From the NCBI RefSeq assembly GCF_947387555.1, contig NZ_CANDNZ010000019.1:37427-101426 (forward strand): a stretch of 64,000 bases of DNA, read 5' to 3'. Both the position numbers and the translations under genes were made by a program. The notes below the pieces were generated by a model. That model worked only from the letters and a program-made list of their open reading frames with translations, had not been told where the DNA came from and made no database searches. Shown in pieces: positions 15,693 to 23,351 of the stretch; within the stretch, counting starts at the first letter, position 1, and the number at the start of each line of letters is the position of its first letter. This stretch comes from Thalassomonas sp. RHCl1. GTDB taxonomy: Bacteria; Pseudomonadota; Gammaproteobacteria; Enterobacterales; Alteromonadaceae.

Positions 15693-17936
15693 ATGGAATT
15701 ATTTGATAGCAGCAAACGGTTGATTTTTAATAGATCTGTTTTTAAGGCGGGCATGGGCGTTTTTTTGTTCACTATGTTGTTGTATATGCTGGCAATATAT
15801 AATCAAAAGTCTCAGGAGGAAGGTGCTTTTTTACCGTCAGCAGCAACTGCTGAGCAGGCATCCTTTATCATTCAGGGGAGCAGTATGGCCGAACTGCTGA
15901 CGATAGCTGAGAAATTGCAATTAGCTGTCAGCCATGAGCTGGTAATGATCAATAGTCTGGCTGCAGATCTCACTTATAGTCAGTTTATACAATTGAAACA
16001 GCTGCCGCAGGTCACCGCCTTAATCCGTAATGGCCAGGTGCGGGCGAGCGGAAAGGTCAAGGGAGGCGGCGAATATGCAGATGATAGTATTTCAGCTATG
16101 CAGGGATTTAGCGGGTTATCAGTGACAGCCACTGAGATAAGCGGCAATATCTCAGCTTATCTGAAAACAGAGCCTTTCCTGACGTTCATTCATAAAAAAA
16201 TGGATTTAGGCGTACGTAATACCGGTAATGACAAATTAGAGATTGACCGTATTGAAATGCGCTGGCCGAAGAAAAATGGCCGCATGCTTAAATTTTCTGT
16301 ATTAAACAGTCCTTTGACTAATGGCGTGGTCGAGCCGGGTGAACTCAGCGCCGATGGCTTATATTACACCAATGTGATCCCGGGGACGGCTTTAAAGAAA
16401 CAAAAAGCGCTGCGAGCCGGCGTGGATAAATATTTTCAATGGACGTTTGAGCACAGGCCTGCGAATAACATGACCAAATATCAGGTTCGCTTTCACCTGA
16501 GTGATGGCAGCTATGGCCAATATACGTTTGGCGAAGGCATGATGTTACAGGGACGTGATCGGGATACTTTCTTTCCTACTGTAGTGGCTGCCGATAAGGT
16601 GCACCGTGAGGGGCTTACCGGTGCCGGTGTAACCATTGCGGTGATCGACAGCGGTTTATCCCGGGATAACAATTTGCAGTTTGATATCGGCGGTAATAAC
16701 CGCCTGGCAGCGGTTTATGATGCGGTTGGTGATAAATTAACCGACACTGCTTTGTTGGATACGAACACGTTTAGCGCCCTTGTCCGTTCCGGTATTGTCG
16801 ACGATGACGGCTTTGGTCACGGCGCCCATATCGCTTCGGTGATGGCCCATTCAAAGGAAGGCCTGGACATTGCCACAGGGGAGAGCAGTGGTTCATTTAA
16901 TGGTATCGCCCCCAATGCCCGGCTGTTAGTGATCAAAGCCCTTGACGATAACGGTAACGGCAGTTATGCCGATGTGATCCGCGGTATCGAATTCATTATT
17001 AACAACAAAGATAAATATAATATCCGGGTACTCAACCTTTCTCTCAGTGCCCCGGTTAAATCCCATTACTGGCAAGATCCTTTAAACCAGGCGGTAATGC
17101 GCGCCTGGGCTGAAGGCATAGTGGTAGTGGCGTCTGCCGGTAATAATGGCCCGGATCCCATGTCGATCGGCGTGCCGGGCAATGTCCCTTATGTGATCAC
17201 GGTCGGGGCGATGACAGATAGTTTCACGCCGACAGATACCAGCGATGACAAGCTGGCAAGTTTTTCATCATCAGGCCCTACCTATGAAGGTTTTGTCAAA
17301 CCGGAAGTGATGGCCCCCGGAGGGCATATTCTCGGTAGCATGAATAAAAACTCCTATCTGGCAACCGCTCACCCTGAATATCATGATCTCAACCGGTGGT
17401 TCATGATGTCGGGCACTTCCCAGTCGGCGGCGGTTGTCTCGGGCAGTGTTGCCCTGATGTTGGAGCGCAATCCGGAGCTCACCCCGGATGATGTGAAATG
17501 CCGCTTGATGATGAGCGCTAATCCGGCACTTGATGAGCAAGGCCAGCTGGCAATCAGTATTTTTCAGCAAGGCAGCGGCTTAATTGATGTCTCTAAGGCG
17601 ATAGATAACCTGGCCTTTGGCTGTGCCAACCAGGGGCTGGATATCAATGCGGATATTGCCGGAGAGCAGCATTTTGGCGGCAGGAGCCGTCAGGATGAAA
17701 ATGGCGACTTTTATATTAGCGGCCTTGAGGGCACGGGCTATGTCTGGGCAGACGGTTATGTCTGGGCGGACGGTTATGTCTGGGCGGACGGTTATGTCTG
17801 GGCGGACGGTTATGTCTGGGCGGACGGTTATGTCTGGGCAGACGGTTATGTCTGGGCGGACGGTTATGTCTGGGCGGACGGTTATGTCTGGGCAGATAGT
17901 CAAATCTCTTCCAATATCTGGGTGTCACAGGAGTAA
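15693..17936 (+). CDS. S8 subtilisin-like protease 3 with GYVWAD repeats
   Basis: 747 residues: N-terminal anchor (about 15-35), I9-like propeptide (about 52-112, FIIQGSSMAELLTIAEKL), short Gly/Lys linker, beta-sandwich-like ancillary domain (about 150-290, IDRIEMRWPKKNG), and S8 domain. Its triad is Asp319 (AVIDSG), His376 (FGHGAHI) and Ser576 (MSGTSQSAAVVSG). The His motif GHGAH and Ser motif TSQSA deviate slightly from the other paralogues, but all triad residues are present. Nine identical GYVWAD hexapeptides precede the end, which reads NIWVSQE. GAGG lies about 8 nt before the ATG. The stop is 5 bp before protease 4, whose ribosome-binding site (AGGAG) is formed by the last two codons of this gene. 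Confidence 0.9.
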   Translation: MELFDSSKRLIFNRSVFKAGMGVFLFTMLLYMLAIYNQKSQEEGAFLPSAATAEQASFIIQGSSMAELLTIAEKLQLAVSHELVMINSLAADLTYSQFIQLKQLPQVTALIRNGQVRASGKVKGGGEYADDSISAMQGFSGLSVTATEISGNISAYLKTEPFLTFIHKKMDLGVRNTGNDKLEIDRIEMRWPKKNGRMLKFSVLNSPLTNGVVEPGELSADGLYYTNVIPGTALKKQKALRAGVDKYFQWTFEHRPANNMTKYQVRFHLSDGSYGQYTFGEGMMLQGRDRDTFFPTVVAADKVHREGLTGAGVTIAVIDSGLSRDNNLQFDIGGNNRLAAVYDAVGDKLTDTALLDTNTFSALVRSGIVDDDGFGHGAHIASVMAHSKEGLDIATGESSGSFNGIAPNARLLVIKALDDNGNGSYADVIRGIEFIINNKDKYNIRVLNLSLSAPVKSHYWQDPLNQAVMRAWAEGIVVVASAGNNGPDPMSIGVPGNVPYVITVGAMTDSFTPTDTSDDKLASFSSSGPTYEGFVKPEVMAPGGHILGSMNKNSYLATAHPEYHDLNRWFMMSGTSQSAAVVSGSVALMLERNPELTPDDVKCRLMMSANPALDEQGQLAISIFQQGSGLIDVSKAIDNLAFGCANQGLDINADIAGEQHFGGRSRQDENGDFYISGLEGTGYVWADGYVWADGYVWADGYVWADGYVWADGYVWADGYVWADGYVWADGYVWADSQISSNIWVSQE
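17736..17897 (+). repeat. 9 x 18-bp repeat encoding GYVWAD
   Basis: Nine contiguous units with identical protein sequence. At DNA level only third positions vary (gca/gcg, ggc/ggt, gac/gat). This is the most homogeneous of the five arrays, which suggests recent expansion or ongoing homogenisation. Confidence 0.95.
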
Positions 17937-17941
17937 CTTTT

Positions 17942-20359
17942 ATGAAATTCATTTTACCTGAGTTTTTCTGCCGAAAACGCCGCTTTTCCCGGGGCAGTTG
18001 TTTATTTGCAAGCTTGTTAGCTGGTTTTGCTCTATTTTGCCTGTTGCAACCTGGGCAGGGAAAAGGGCTGATTCAAGAGCTCAATACTCAAGTGTCTAAG
18101 TTTGCTTCTTTGACGGTTACTGGAGCTGATAGTGCAGTAAAGAAAACACAGCGCTATCTGGTGCAGGGAAAAAGTGTCGATCGCATTACCCGTTTGCTCA
18201 GGGAAAGCGAGTTACCTGTGCTCAAAACCCTGGGCATTATTAATGCGGTTGGCACTGAGCTGACCGCGGCGCAAAAAAACAAGCTGGCGCAACTCAGTCC
18301 AGGATTGGTTTTTTATCAGGATCGGCTACTGGCTTTGGCGGGTAAAGGTAATGGTGGAGCATCAGTTTCCGGGGGCAGTTGCGAACTCGATTTTGATGTG
18401 TTCGACAGCTTTAGCAGTATCAGTTATGGTAATCATGATGGTGTTGATCGCTGGCAAAGCAAATGGTGGGAATGGGAGCCGGATAATAGCTATGGTGCCG
18501 ACAATGGCCATATCCGTATTGATAACGGTGCTCTGGCATTTATCCCTAACCAGGGGGGCGGTTGGATCAGCCGTCAGGTAGCCTTGCCGAGAAACACCGA
18601 GTCTTTGATGTTAACCTTTGATTTTGTACTGGCGGGGCTGGCGGAGGATGAAGAGTTAACCGTACTGTTTAGCGCTGATAGTGTTAATTTTGATGAGCTT
18701 GATACCCTGACCCCGAAAAAGAGCGGCTTATCGGGGAAACGTACTTACCATGTCAGCCGCTATGCGGGTATTGGCGGCCAGTTACGTTTTGAGCTGGCAT
18801 CTGAGCCGCAAAGCGCTGACCAGGGCTATTTTGCCATAGATAACGTGCACTTTTATAAAGATCCCGGCCATATGCCGGCTTATCTGACCATGCAAACCGG
18901 TGCCAATAAGTTGCATCAGCAGGGAATTACCGGGCAGGGCATTAATATTGCCATACTTGATACCGGTAGTTTTAGCAATGAAAGCATAGGCGGCCAAGGT
19001 GATAACAGGATCATCGATAGCTTAAATCTTTTAGGTGATGACAGAGAAGATGTGCAGGATCTACATGGGCATGGCAGTCATGTTGCCAGTGTTATCGCCA
19101 GCAGTTATGCCAGCTCTGAGTTTGATTTAACAAGCTGCACCGGCCAGGTCAATGCCCAGGGTATGGCGCCGGGAGCTGGCCTGGTTTTGGTGCGCGCCTT
19201 TGATGATTTAGGACAGGGCAGTTATATGGATGTTATTGCCGGTATTGATTATGTGGTCAATAATGCCGAGCAGCTTAATATCCGGGTATTGAATCTGTCA
19301 TTTGGCGCACAGCCCCGCTCCCATTACTGGGATGACCCCTTGAACCAGGCTGTGATGAAGGCCTGGCAGGCGGGGATTGTGGTGGTGACCTCTGCCGGCA
19401 ATACCGGTCCGGTACCGGGTTCTATCACGGTACCGGGAAATGTGCCCTATGTGATCACAGTAGGTGCTACCACCAATGCCTATACGCCTTATGATAACAG
19501 CGATGATCACCTGACATCCTTTTCGGCGTCGGGGCCGACGCTGGAAGCCTTTGTTAAGCCGGATCTCCTGGCGCCGGGGGGCCATTTGCTGGGGATGATG
19601 CACAGCAAATCAACCTTTGCCAGTGAGCACCCGGGTTTTAGTGACGGTAAAAAATTTTTTGTGATGTCGGGTACTTCACAGGCGGCTGCCGTTGTCAGTG
19701 GTGCTGCCGCGTTATTATTGCAAGCCGAGCCTGAACTTACCCCGGATGATGTTAAGTGCCGGTTGATGCATAGCGCCAAGCTGGCGGTGGCAGAGAATGG
19801 CTTATTGCGTTATTCGCCGTTTCAGCAGGGGGCGGGATTGGTGGATATTTACGCCGCCAGCCAGAGTGATATCTCCGGCTGTGCCAACCAGGGATTAGCT
19901 ATTAATGCCGATCTTGACGGCAGGGAGCATTTTCAGGGGCCGGCGCTGATTGATGAAAACGGTCGCTTTGCCCTGCCTGCTCCGGATGGCAGCGTATGGA
20001 ACGAAGGTTCGATGTGGAACGAAGGTTCGATGTGGAACGAAGGTTCGATGTGGAACGAAGGTTCGATGTGGAACGAAGGTTCGATGTGGAACGAAGGTTC
20101 GATATGGAACGATGGTTCGATGTGGAACGAAGGTTCGATGTGGAACGAAGGTTCGATATGGAACGATGGTTCGATATGGAACGAAGGTAGTATTTGGTAT
20201 GAGGGATCTGTTTGGAATGAGGGCAGTATCTGGTATGAAAGTTCATTGTGGAACGAAGGCTCTATCTGGTATGAAGGCTCGTTTTGGAACGAAGGCTCAG
20301 TTTGGAATGAGAGCAGCTCCGGTGTTATGGGGGTTAACTCCTGGGTAGATCAGGAATAA
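17942..20359 (+). CDS. S8 subtilisin-like protease 4 with GSMWNE repeats
   Basis: 805 residues: basic N-terminus (FFCRKRRFSRG) and membrane segment (about 20-38), I9-like propeptide (about 68-130, RYLVQGKSVDRITRLL), ancillary domain of the protease 1 type (about 148-315, DVFDSFSSISYGNHDG, FAIDNVHFYKD), and S8 domain. Its triad is Asp340 (AILDTG), His377 (HGHGSHV) and Ser579 (MSGTSQAAAVVSG). Eighteen hexapeptides, GS[MIVF]W[NY][ED] with two SSLWNE-type variants, form the longest array of the set. The protein ends SWVDQE. It is co-transcribed with protease 3, with AGGAG overlapping the previous stop, and followed by a strong hairpin. Like the other paralogues it is predicted to be exported and autoprocessed. 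Confidence 0.9.
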   Translation: MKFILPEFFCRKRRFSRGSCLFASLLAGFALFCLLQPGQGKGLIQELNTQVSKFASLTVTGADSAVKKTQRYLVQGKSVDRITRLLRESELPVLKTLGIINAVGTELTAAQKNKLAQLSPGLVFYQDRLLALAGKGNGGASVSGGSCELDFDVFDSFSSISYGNHDGVDRWQSKWWEWEPDNSYGADNGHIRIDNGALAFIPNQGGGWISRQVALPRNTESLMLTFDFVLAGLAEDEELTVLFSADSVNFDELDTLTPKKSGLSGKRTYHVSRYAGIGGQLRFELASEPQSADQGYFAIDNVHFYKDPGHMPAYLTMQTGANKLHQQGITGQGINIAILDTGSFSNESIGGQGDNRIIDSLNLLGDDREDVQDLHGHGSHVASVIASSYASSEFDLTSCTGQVNAQGMAPGAGLVLVRAFDDLGQGSYMDVIAGIDYVVNNAEQLNIRVLNLSFGAQPRSHYWDDPLNQAVMKAWQAGIVVVTSAGNTGPVPGSITVPGNVPYVITVGATTNAYTPYDNSDDHLTSFSASGPTLEAFVKPDLLAPGGHLLGMMHSKSTFASEHPGFSDGKKFFVMSGTSQAAAVVSGAAALLLQAEPELTPDDVKCRLMHSAKLAVAENGLLRYSPFQQGAGLVDIYAASQSDISGCANQGLAINADLDGREHFQGPALIDENGRFALPAPDGSVWNEGSMWNEGSMWNEGSMWNEGSMWNEGSMWNEGSIWNDGSMWNEGSMWNEGSIWNDGSIWNEGSIWYEGSVWNEGSIWYESSLWNEGSIWYEGSFWNEGSVWNESSSGVMGVNSWVDQE
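19988..20311 (+). repeat. 18 x 18-bp repeat encoding GS[MIV]WNE
   Basis: Eighteen contiguous units. The first eleven are very similar (GSMWNE, GSIWND). The last seven are more diverged and include Tyr variants (GSIWYE) and one lacking the leading Gly (SSLWNE). This gradient suggests expansion at the proximal end. Long open frames in other frames and strands here are artefacts of the repeat. Confidence 0.95.
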
Positions 20360-20391
20360 TTTCCTTAATCTTTCTTCATCAATTATTGGAT

Positions 20392-20417
20392 GAGCCCCCG
20401 CTGATGAGCGGGGGCTC
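20392..20417 (+). terminator. Terminator hairpin after protease 4
   Basis: Perfect 10-bp GC-rich stem GAGCCCCCGC / GCGGGGGCTC with loop TGATGA, 33 bp after the stop. The tail TATTGTTGATTTT is only moderately T-rich. Confidence 0.65.
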
Positions 20418-20457
20418 TATTGTTGATTTTCAGCGCTGTTAACAGTGCATGTTTTGT

Positions 20458-20521
20458 TTTCGTCGTATGTTTCAGTTCCATTTGTTTTCGCCACTTCTTT
20501 CGCCACTTCTTTCGCCACTTT
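20458..20521 (+). promoter_or_regulatory. Tandem 12-bp TTTCGCCACTTC repeats upstream of protease 5 (putative enhancer)
   Basis: Three contiguous copies of TTTCGCCACTTC (20486-20497, 20498-20509, and 20510-20521 with one change at the end). They are preceded by related TTTC copies at 20458 and 20470, again 12 bp apart. The block ends about 123 bp before the -24 GG of the protease 5 promoter. This is the clearest of the four arrays and defines the 12-bp unit. Confidence 0.55.
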
Positions 20522-20641
20522 TTTATGATTGGCTTGCTTGAGGGGTTATGCGTGATCTGAGCCTTAAAATTTCAATTCAAACAAAGGTGAATAGTCTTTT
20601 AAATCAAGTTGCTATCATTTTGCGCTAATAGCTTACTGTTA

Positions 20642-20658
20642 TTGGCATAAAAAGTGTA
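20642..20658 (+). promoter_or_regulatory. Sigma54-like promoter of protease 5
   Basis: TTGGCATAAAAAGTGTA with GG at 20644-20645 and GT at 20656-20657, spacing 10, 38 bp before the start codon. It is the fourth member of the family that also includes 9247, 12602 and 15639. Confidence 0.65.
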
Positions 20659-20695
20659 CAACCTTTGCTGATGAAAATTCAATGGAGGTGGAAGT

Positions 20696-23002
20696 ATGAA
20701 TTTTTCTTTGGTAAAGGCTACTTGGCTTATTGCGTTAAATGTGGTGATTAAGCATAGACTGACCAGCATTATCGGAGGGATAACTTTAATTGGCTTTGGC
20801 TTATTATTGTTTGATATCAGCAATGCCGGGGATGGAAGAAACGGGGAAGCGGAAAACCCGCCGACGGTGATAACTGATAATCAGCGGGTAGCAAATACCC
20901 GGCTACAGGCCTTTCCTGAGGTCCTATCCGAAAATACCCGCCATTCTTACCTGGTTCAGGGGCAAAATATGGAGAGCCTGATGGCGATAGCCGAGCAGTT
21001 TAATCTGGAGGTCAGCCACAAGCTTGAAGCGATTAATGCCCTGGCGGTGATGCTGGATGATGCGACCCGCAACAGGCTAAAGCAAACCCCGGGCATTATC
21101 CGTATTCAAAAAAACAGTAAAAGCCTGGCAATTACCAAAAATAATAACGGCAAAGGTGGAGGAAAAGGGGGCGGCAAGGGTGGAGGTAAGACTATTCCGA
21201 CCCTTAATACCCCGGTATCGAATTATATTGATGCCGAGCCTTTTTTAACTTTTGATGCTAACTATACCCGCTGGAAACTGGTTAACCGGGCAAATAGTAA
21301 TTTTGCTTTAAGCACGATCGAACTGGCCTGGCCCATAGTTAATGGTCCTTTGGCCCAGTTTACCGTGAACAACTCTGGCAGTGTGGATACCCGCAATTTA
21401 ACTGCCACCAGCGACGGTGTGTATATGTACCTGACCTTAACCCCACAAATGTTGGGGGGGGACGCTGATTTGAGAAAAAATAAGATCACCGAATACGGCC
21501 TGGTGTTTACCCATGAACCGGCAACGGATGCCGGCTTATACCAGATCAAGTTAACTTTTGCCCTGGATGACTCCACCAAAGCGTTTGTCGAGGGTCAGGG
21601 CAGCTTGATCCAAAGCCTCAACGATGCCTACCGGGACAGTTTTTATCCTGCCATGGTTAAGGCCGATATTTTACATGAACAGGGGATCACCGGTGATGGC
21701 GTAACCGTTGCCGTGCTTGATTCTGGCCTGCGGGGGGATTTCGACTGGTCGATGCAATATAAGGTTAACGGCGGTAACCGCATCAAGGCTTTTTATAATG
21801 CCATCAGTGATACCTTAGTTGATACTCACGTCTTTGATAAATTTGATGCCGAGCGCCACGGTTACCTGGAGGACGGCAACGGTCACGGCAGCCATATCAG
21901 CTCAATAATCGTGCGCTCCCTGCCTAAAGTAGATGCCATGACCGGTGATTATGAAAACAGTTATAACGGCATTGCCCCCAATGCCAACCTGGTGGCGGTA
22001 AAAGCCCTGGATACCAATGGCCAGGGCACTTATGCCGATGTGATCCGCGGCATAGATTTTGTGATCGCCAACAAGGAAAAATACAATATCCGTATTTTAA
22101 ACCTGTCATTAAGTACTTCAGTCCAGTCCCATTACTGGGATGACTTATTAAACCAGGCGGTGATGAAAGCCTGGCAGGCGGGTATCTTTGTTGTAGCCTC
22201 CGCCGGTAATACCGGCCCCGATGCCATGACTATAGGGGTGCCGGGTAATGTACCTTATGTGATGACGGTTGGTGCGGTATCGGATAATTATTCGGTGACC
22301 AATAGCAGCGATGACTTTCTGGCCCGTTTTTCTGCTGCCGGTCCGACCTATGAAGGGTTTGTCAAACCTGAGCTGGTGGCACCCGGCGGTCATATTCTCG
22401 GCTTTATGCCCAGTGATGCCAAGCTGGCACAGGATCATCCCGAATTCTTTGACGGTATCGGCTGGTTTATGATGTCCGGCACTTCCCAGGCGGCGGCGAT
22501 AGTTTCCGGTATTGCCGCACTGGTACTCGAGCAAGATGTCAACTTATCTCCCGATGAGCTCAAATGCCGACTGCTCAGTGCCGGCCAGCCTGCGCTCAAT
22601 GAGCAGGGCCAGCTGGCGGTCAGTATCTTCCAGCAGGGGAGTGGCTTAATTGATGCCTACCGGGCGGTTTATTCTTCTGCCGCCGGCTGTGCCAACCAGG
22701 GATTGGATGTTGATGCCGACCTGGCCGGAACCAGCCATTTTGGCGGCCGGGCCAACCAGGATGAAAACGGCCAATATTATATCAGCGGCCTCGAAGGCAG
22801 CGGTTATCTCTGGCAAGACGGTTATTTGTGGGTAGACGGTTACCTGTGGACGGATGGTTATTTATGGGCGGACGGTTATTTATGGGCGGACGGCTATTTA
22901 TGGGCGGACGGTTATTTATGGGCGGACGGTTATTTATGGGTGGATAGTCATTCGACAATGGCCGATAAAATCGAAGCGAATGTTTGGGTGTCTCAGGAGT
23001 AA
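20696..23002 (+). CDS. S8 subtilisin-like protease 5 with GYLWAD repeats
   Basis: 768 residues: anchor (about 22-42), I9-like propeptide (about 80-143, SYLVQGQNMESLMAIAEQF), Lys/Gly linker (GKGGGKGGGKGGGK), beta-sandwich-like ancillary domain (about 180-300, FALSTIELAWPIVNG), and S8 domain. Its triad is Asp342 (AVLDSG), His397 (GHGSHI) and Ser597 (MSGTSQAAAIVSG). Eight hexapeptides GYLW[QVTA]D follow the conserved segment ANQGLDVDADLAG, and the protein ends NVWVSQE. It is the closest paralogue of protease 2, apart from the much shorter linker. GGAGGTGG precedes the ATG. The gene is monocistronic, between its own promoter and a strong terminator at 23096. Confidence 0.9.
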   Translation: MNFSLVKATWLIALNVVIKHRLTSIIGGITLIGFGLLLFDISNAGDGRNGEAENPPTVITDNQRVANTRLQAFPEVLSENTRHSYLVQGQNMESLMAIAEQFNLEVSHKLEAINALAVMLDDATRNRLKQTPGIIRIQKNSKSLAITKNNNGKGGGKGGGKGGGKTIPTLNTPVSNYIDAEPFLTFDANYTRWKLVNRANSNFALSTIELAWPIVNGPLAQFTVNNSGSVDTRNLTATSDGVYMYLTLTPQMLGGDADLRKNKITEYGLVFTHEPATDAGLYQIKLTFALDDSTKAFVEGQGSLIQSLNDAYRDSFYPAMVKADILHEQGITGDGVTVAVLDSGLRGDFDWSMQYKVNGGNRIKAFYNAISDTLVDTHVFDKFDAERHGYLEDGNGHGSHISSIIVRSLPKVDAMTGDYENSYNGIAPNANLVAVKALDTNGQGTYADVIRGIDFVIANKEKYNIRILNLSLSTSVQSHYWDDLLNQAVMKAWQAGIFVVASAGNTGPDAMTIGVPGNVPYVMTVGAVSDNYSVTNSSDDFLARFSAAGPTYEGFVKPELVAPGGHILGFMPSDAKLAQDHPEFFDGIGWFMMSGTSQAAAIVSGIAALVLEQDVNLSPDELKCRLLSAGQPALNEQGQLAVSIFQQGSGLIDAYRAVYSSAAGCANQGLDVDADLAGTSHFGGRANQDENGQYYISGLEGSGYLWQDGYLWVDGYLWTDGYLWADGYLWADGYLWADGYLWADGYLWVDSHSTMADKIEANVWVSQE
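22802..22945 (+). repeat. 8 x 18-bp repeat encoding GYLWxD
   Basis: Eight contiguous units: GYLWQD, GYLWVD, GYLWTD, four GYLWAD and GYLWVD. The four identical units have nearly identical DNA, while the first three differ at the fifth residue. Confidence 0.95.
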
Positions 23003-23095
23003 AGGCTGAAATCATCTGTGCGTTAGCTGTGACTGATGCTTGTCGTCAGTGATGACACCAGTGCTTTTATATTGTAAAAGCAGCTACATTTTTTG

Positions 23096-23131
23096 GGAGC
23101 AACAGACCTTAAGGGCTGTTGCTCCTTTTTT
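23096..23131 (+). terminator. Terminator after protease 5
   Basis: Stem GGAGCAACAG / CTGTTGCTCC with a 10-nt loop, followed by six Ts. It separates the protease array from the regulator gene at 23352. The remaining gap to 23351 shows no gene. Confidence 0.85.
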
Positions 23132-23351
23132 GGCCTTTTTCCGCTTGAGTGGCTTATTTGTCAGGATTTCTTCCCTTTGGGGATATAGCAAGTGCTGGAA
23201 ATAGCAAACAAAGTGTTAAATAAAATTTATTGGCGCCAGTAAAACGCAAAATCTCTACATCTGCACTACACTCTTGTTAGCAGACGAATAATAAACTTTT
23301 TCATGCGAATCAATCTTTAATCACGTACTAATTATCGTTAAATAACGGACT

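Noticed and set aside
17736..17897. Possible CRISPR-like regular repeat
   Set aside because: The 18-bp units are contiguous without unique spacers and are in frame with the protease, so they are coding repeats.
9796..23002. Protease array as a mobile or phage-borne island
   Set aside because: No integrase, transposase, tRNA-flanked ends or terminal repeats were seen at either side; it looks like local duplication.
23230..23250. TTGGCGCCAGTAAAACGCA as a fifth sigma54 promoter, before the sigma54 activator gene
   Set aside because: The GG and GC elements are 12 bp apart instead of 10, and the TAAA/TGTA pattern of the other four is absent.
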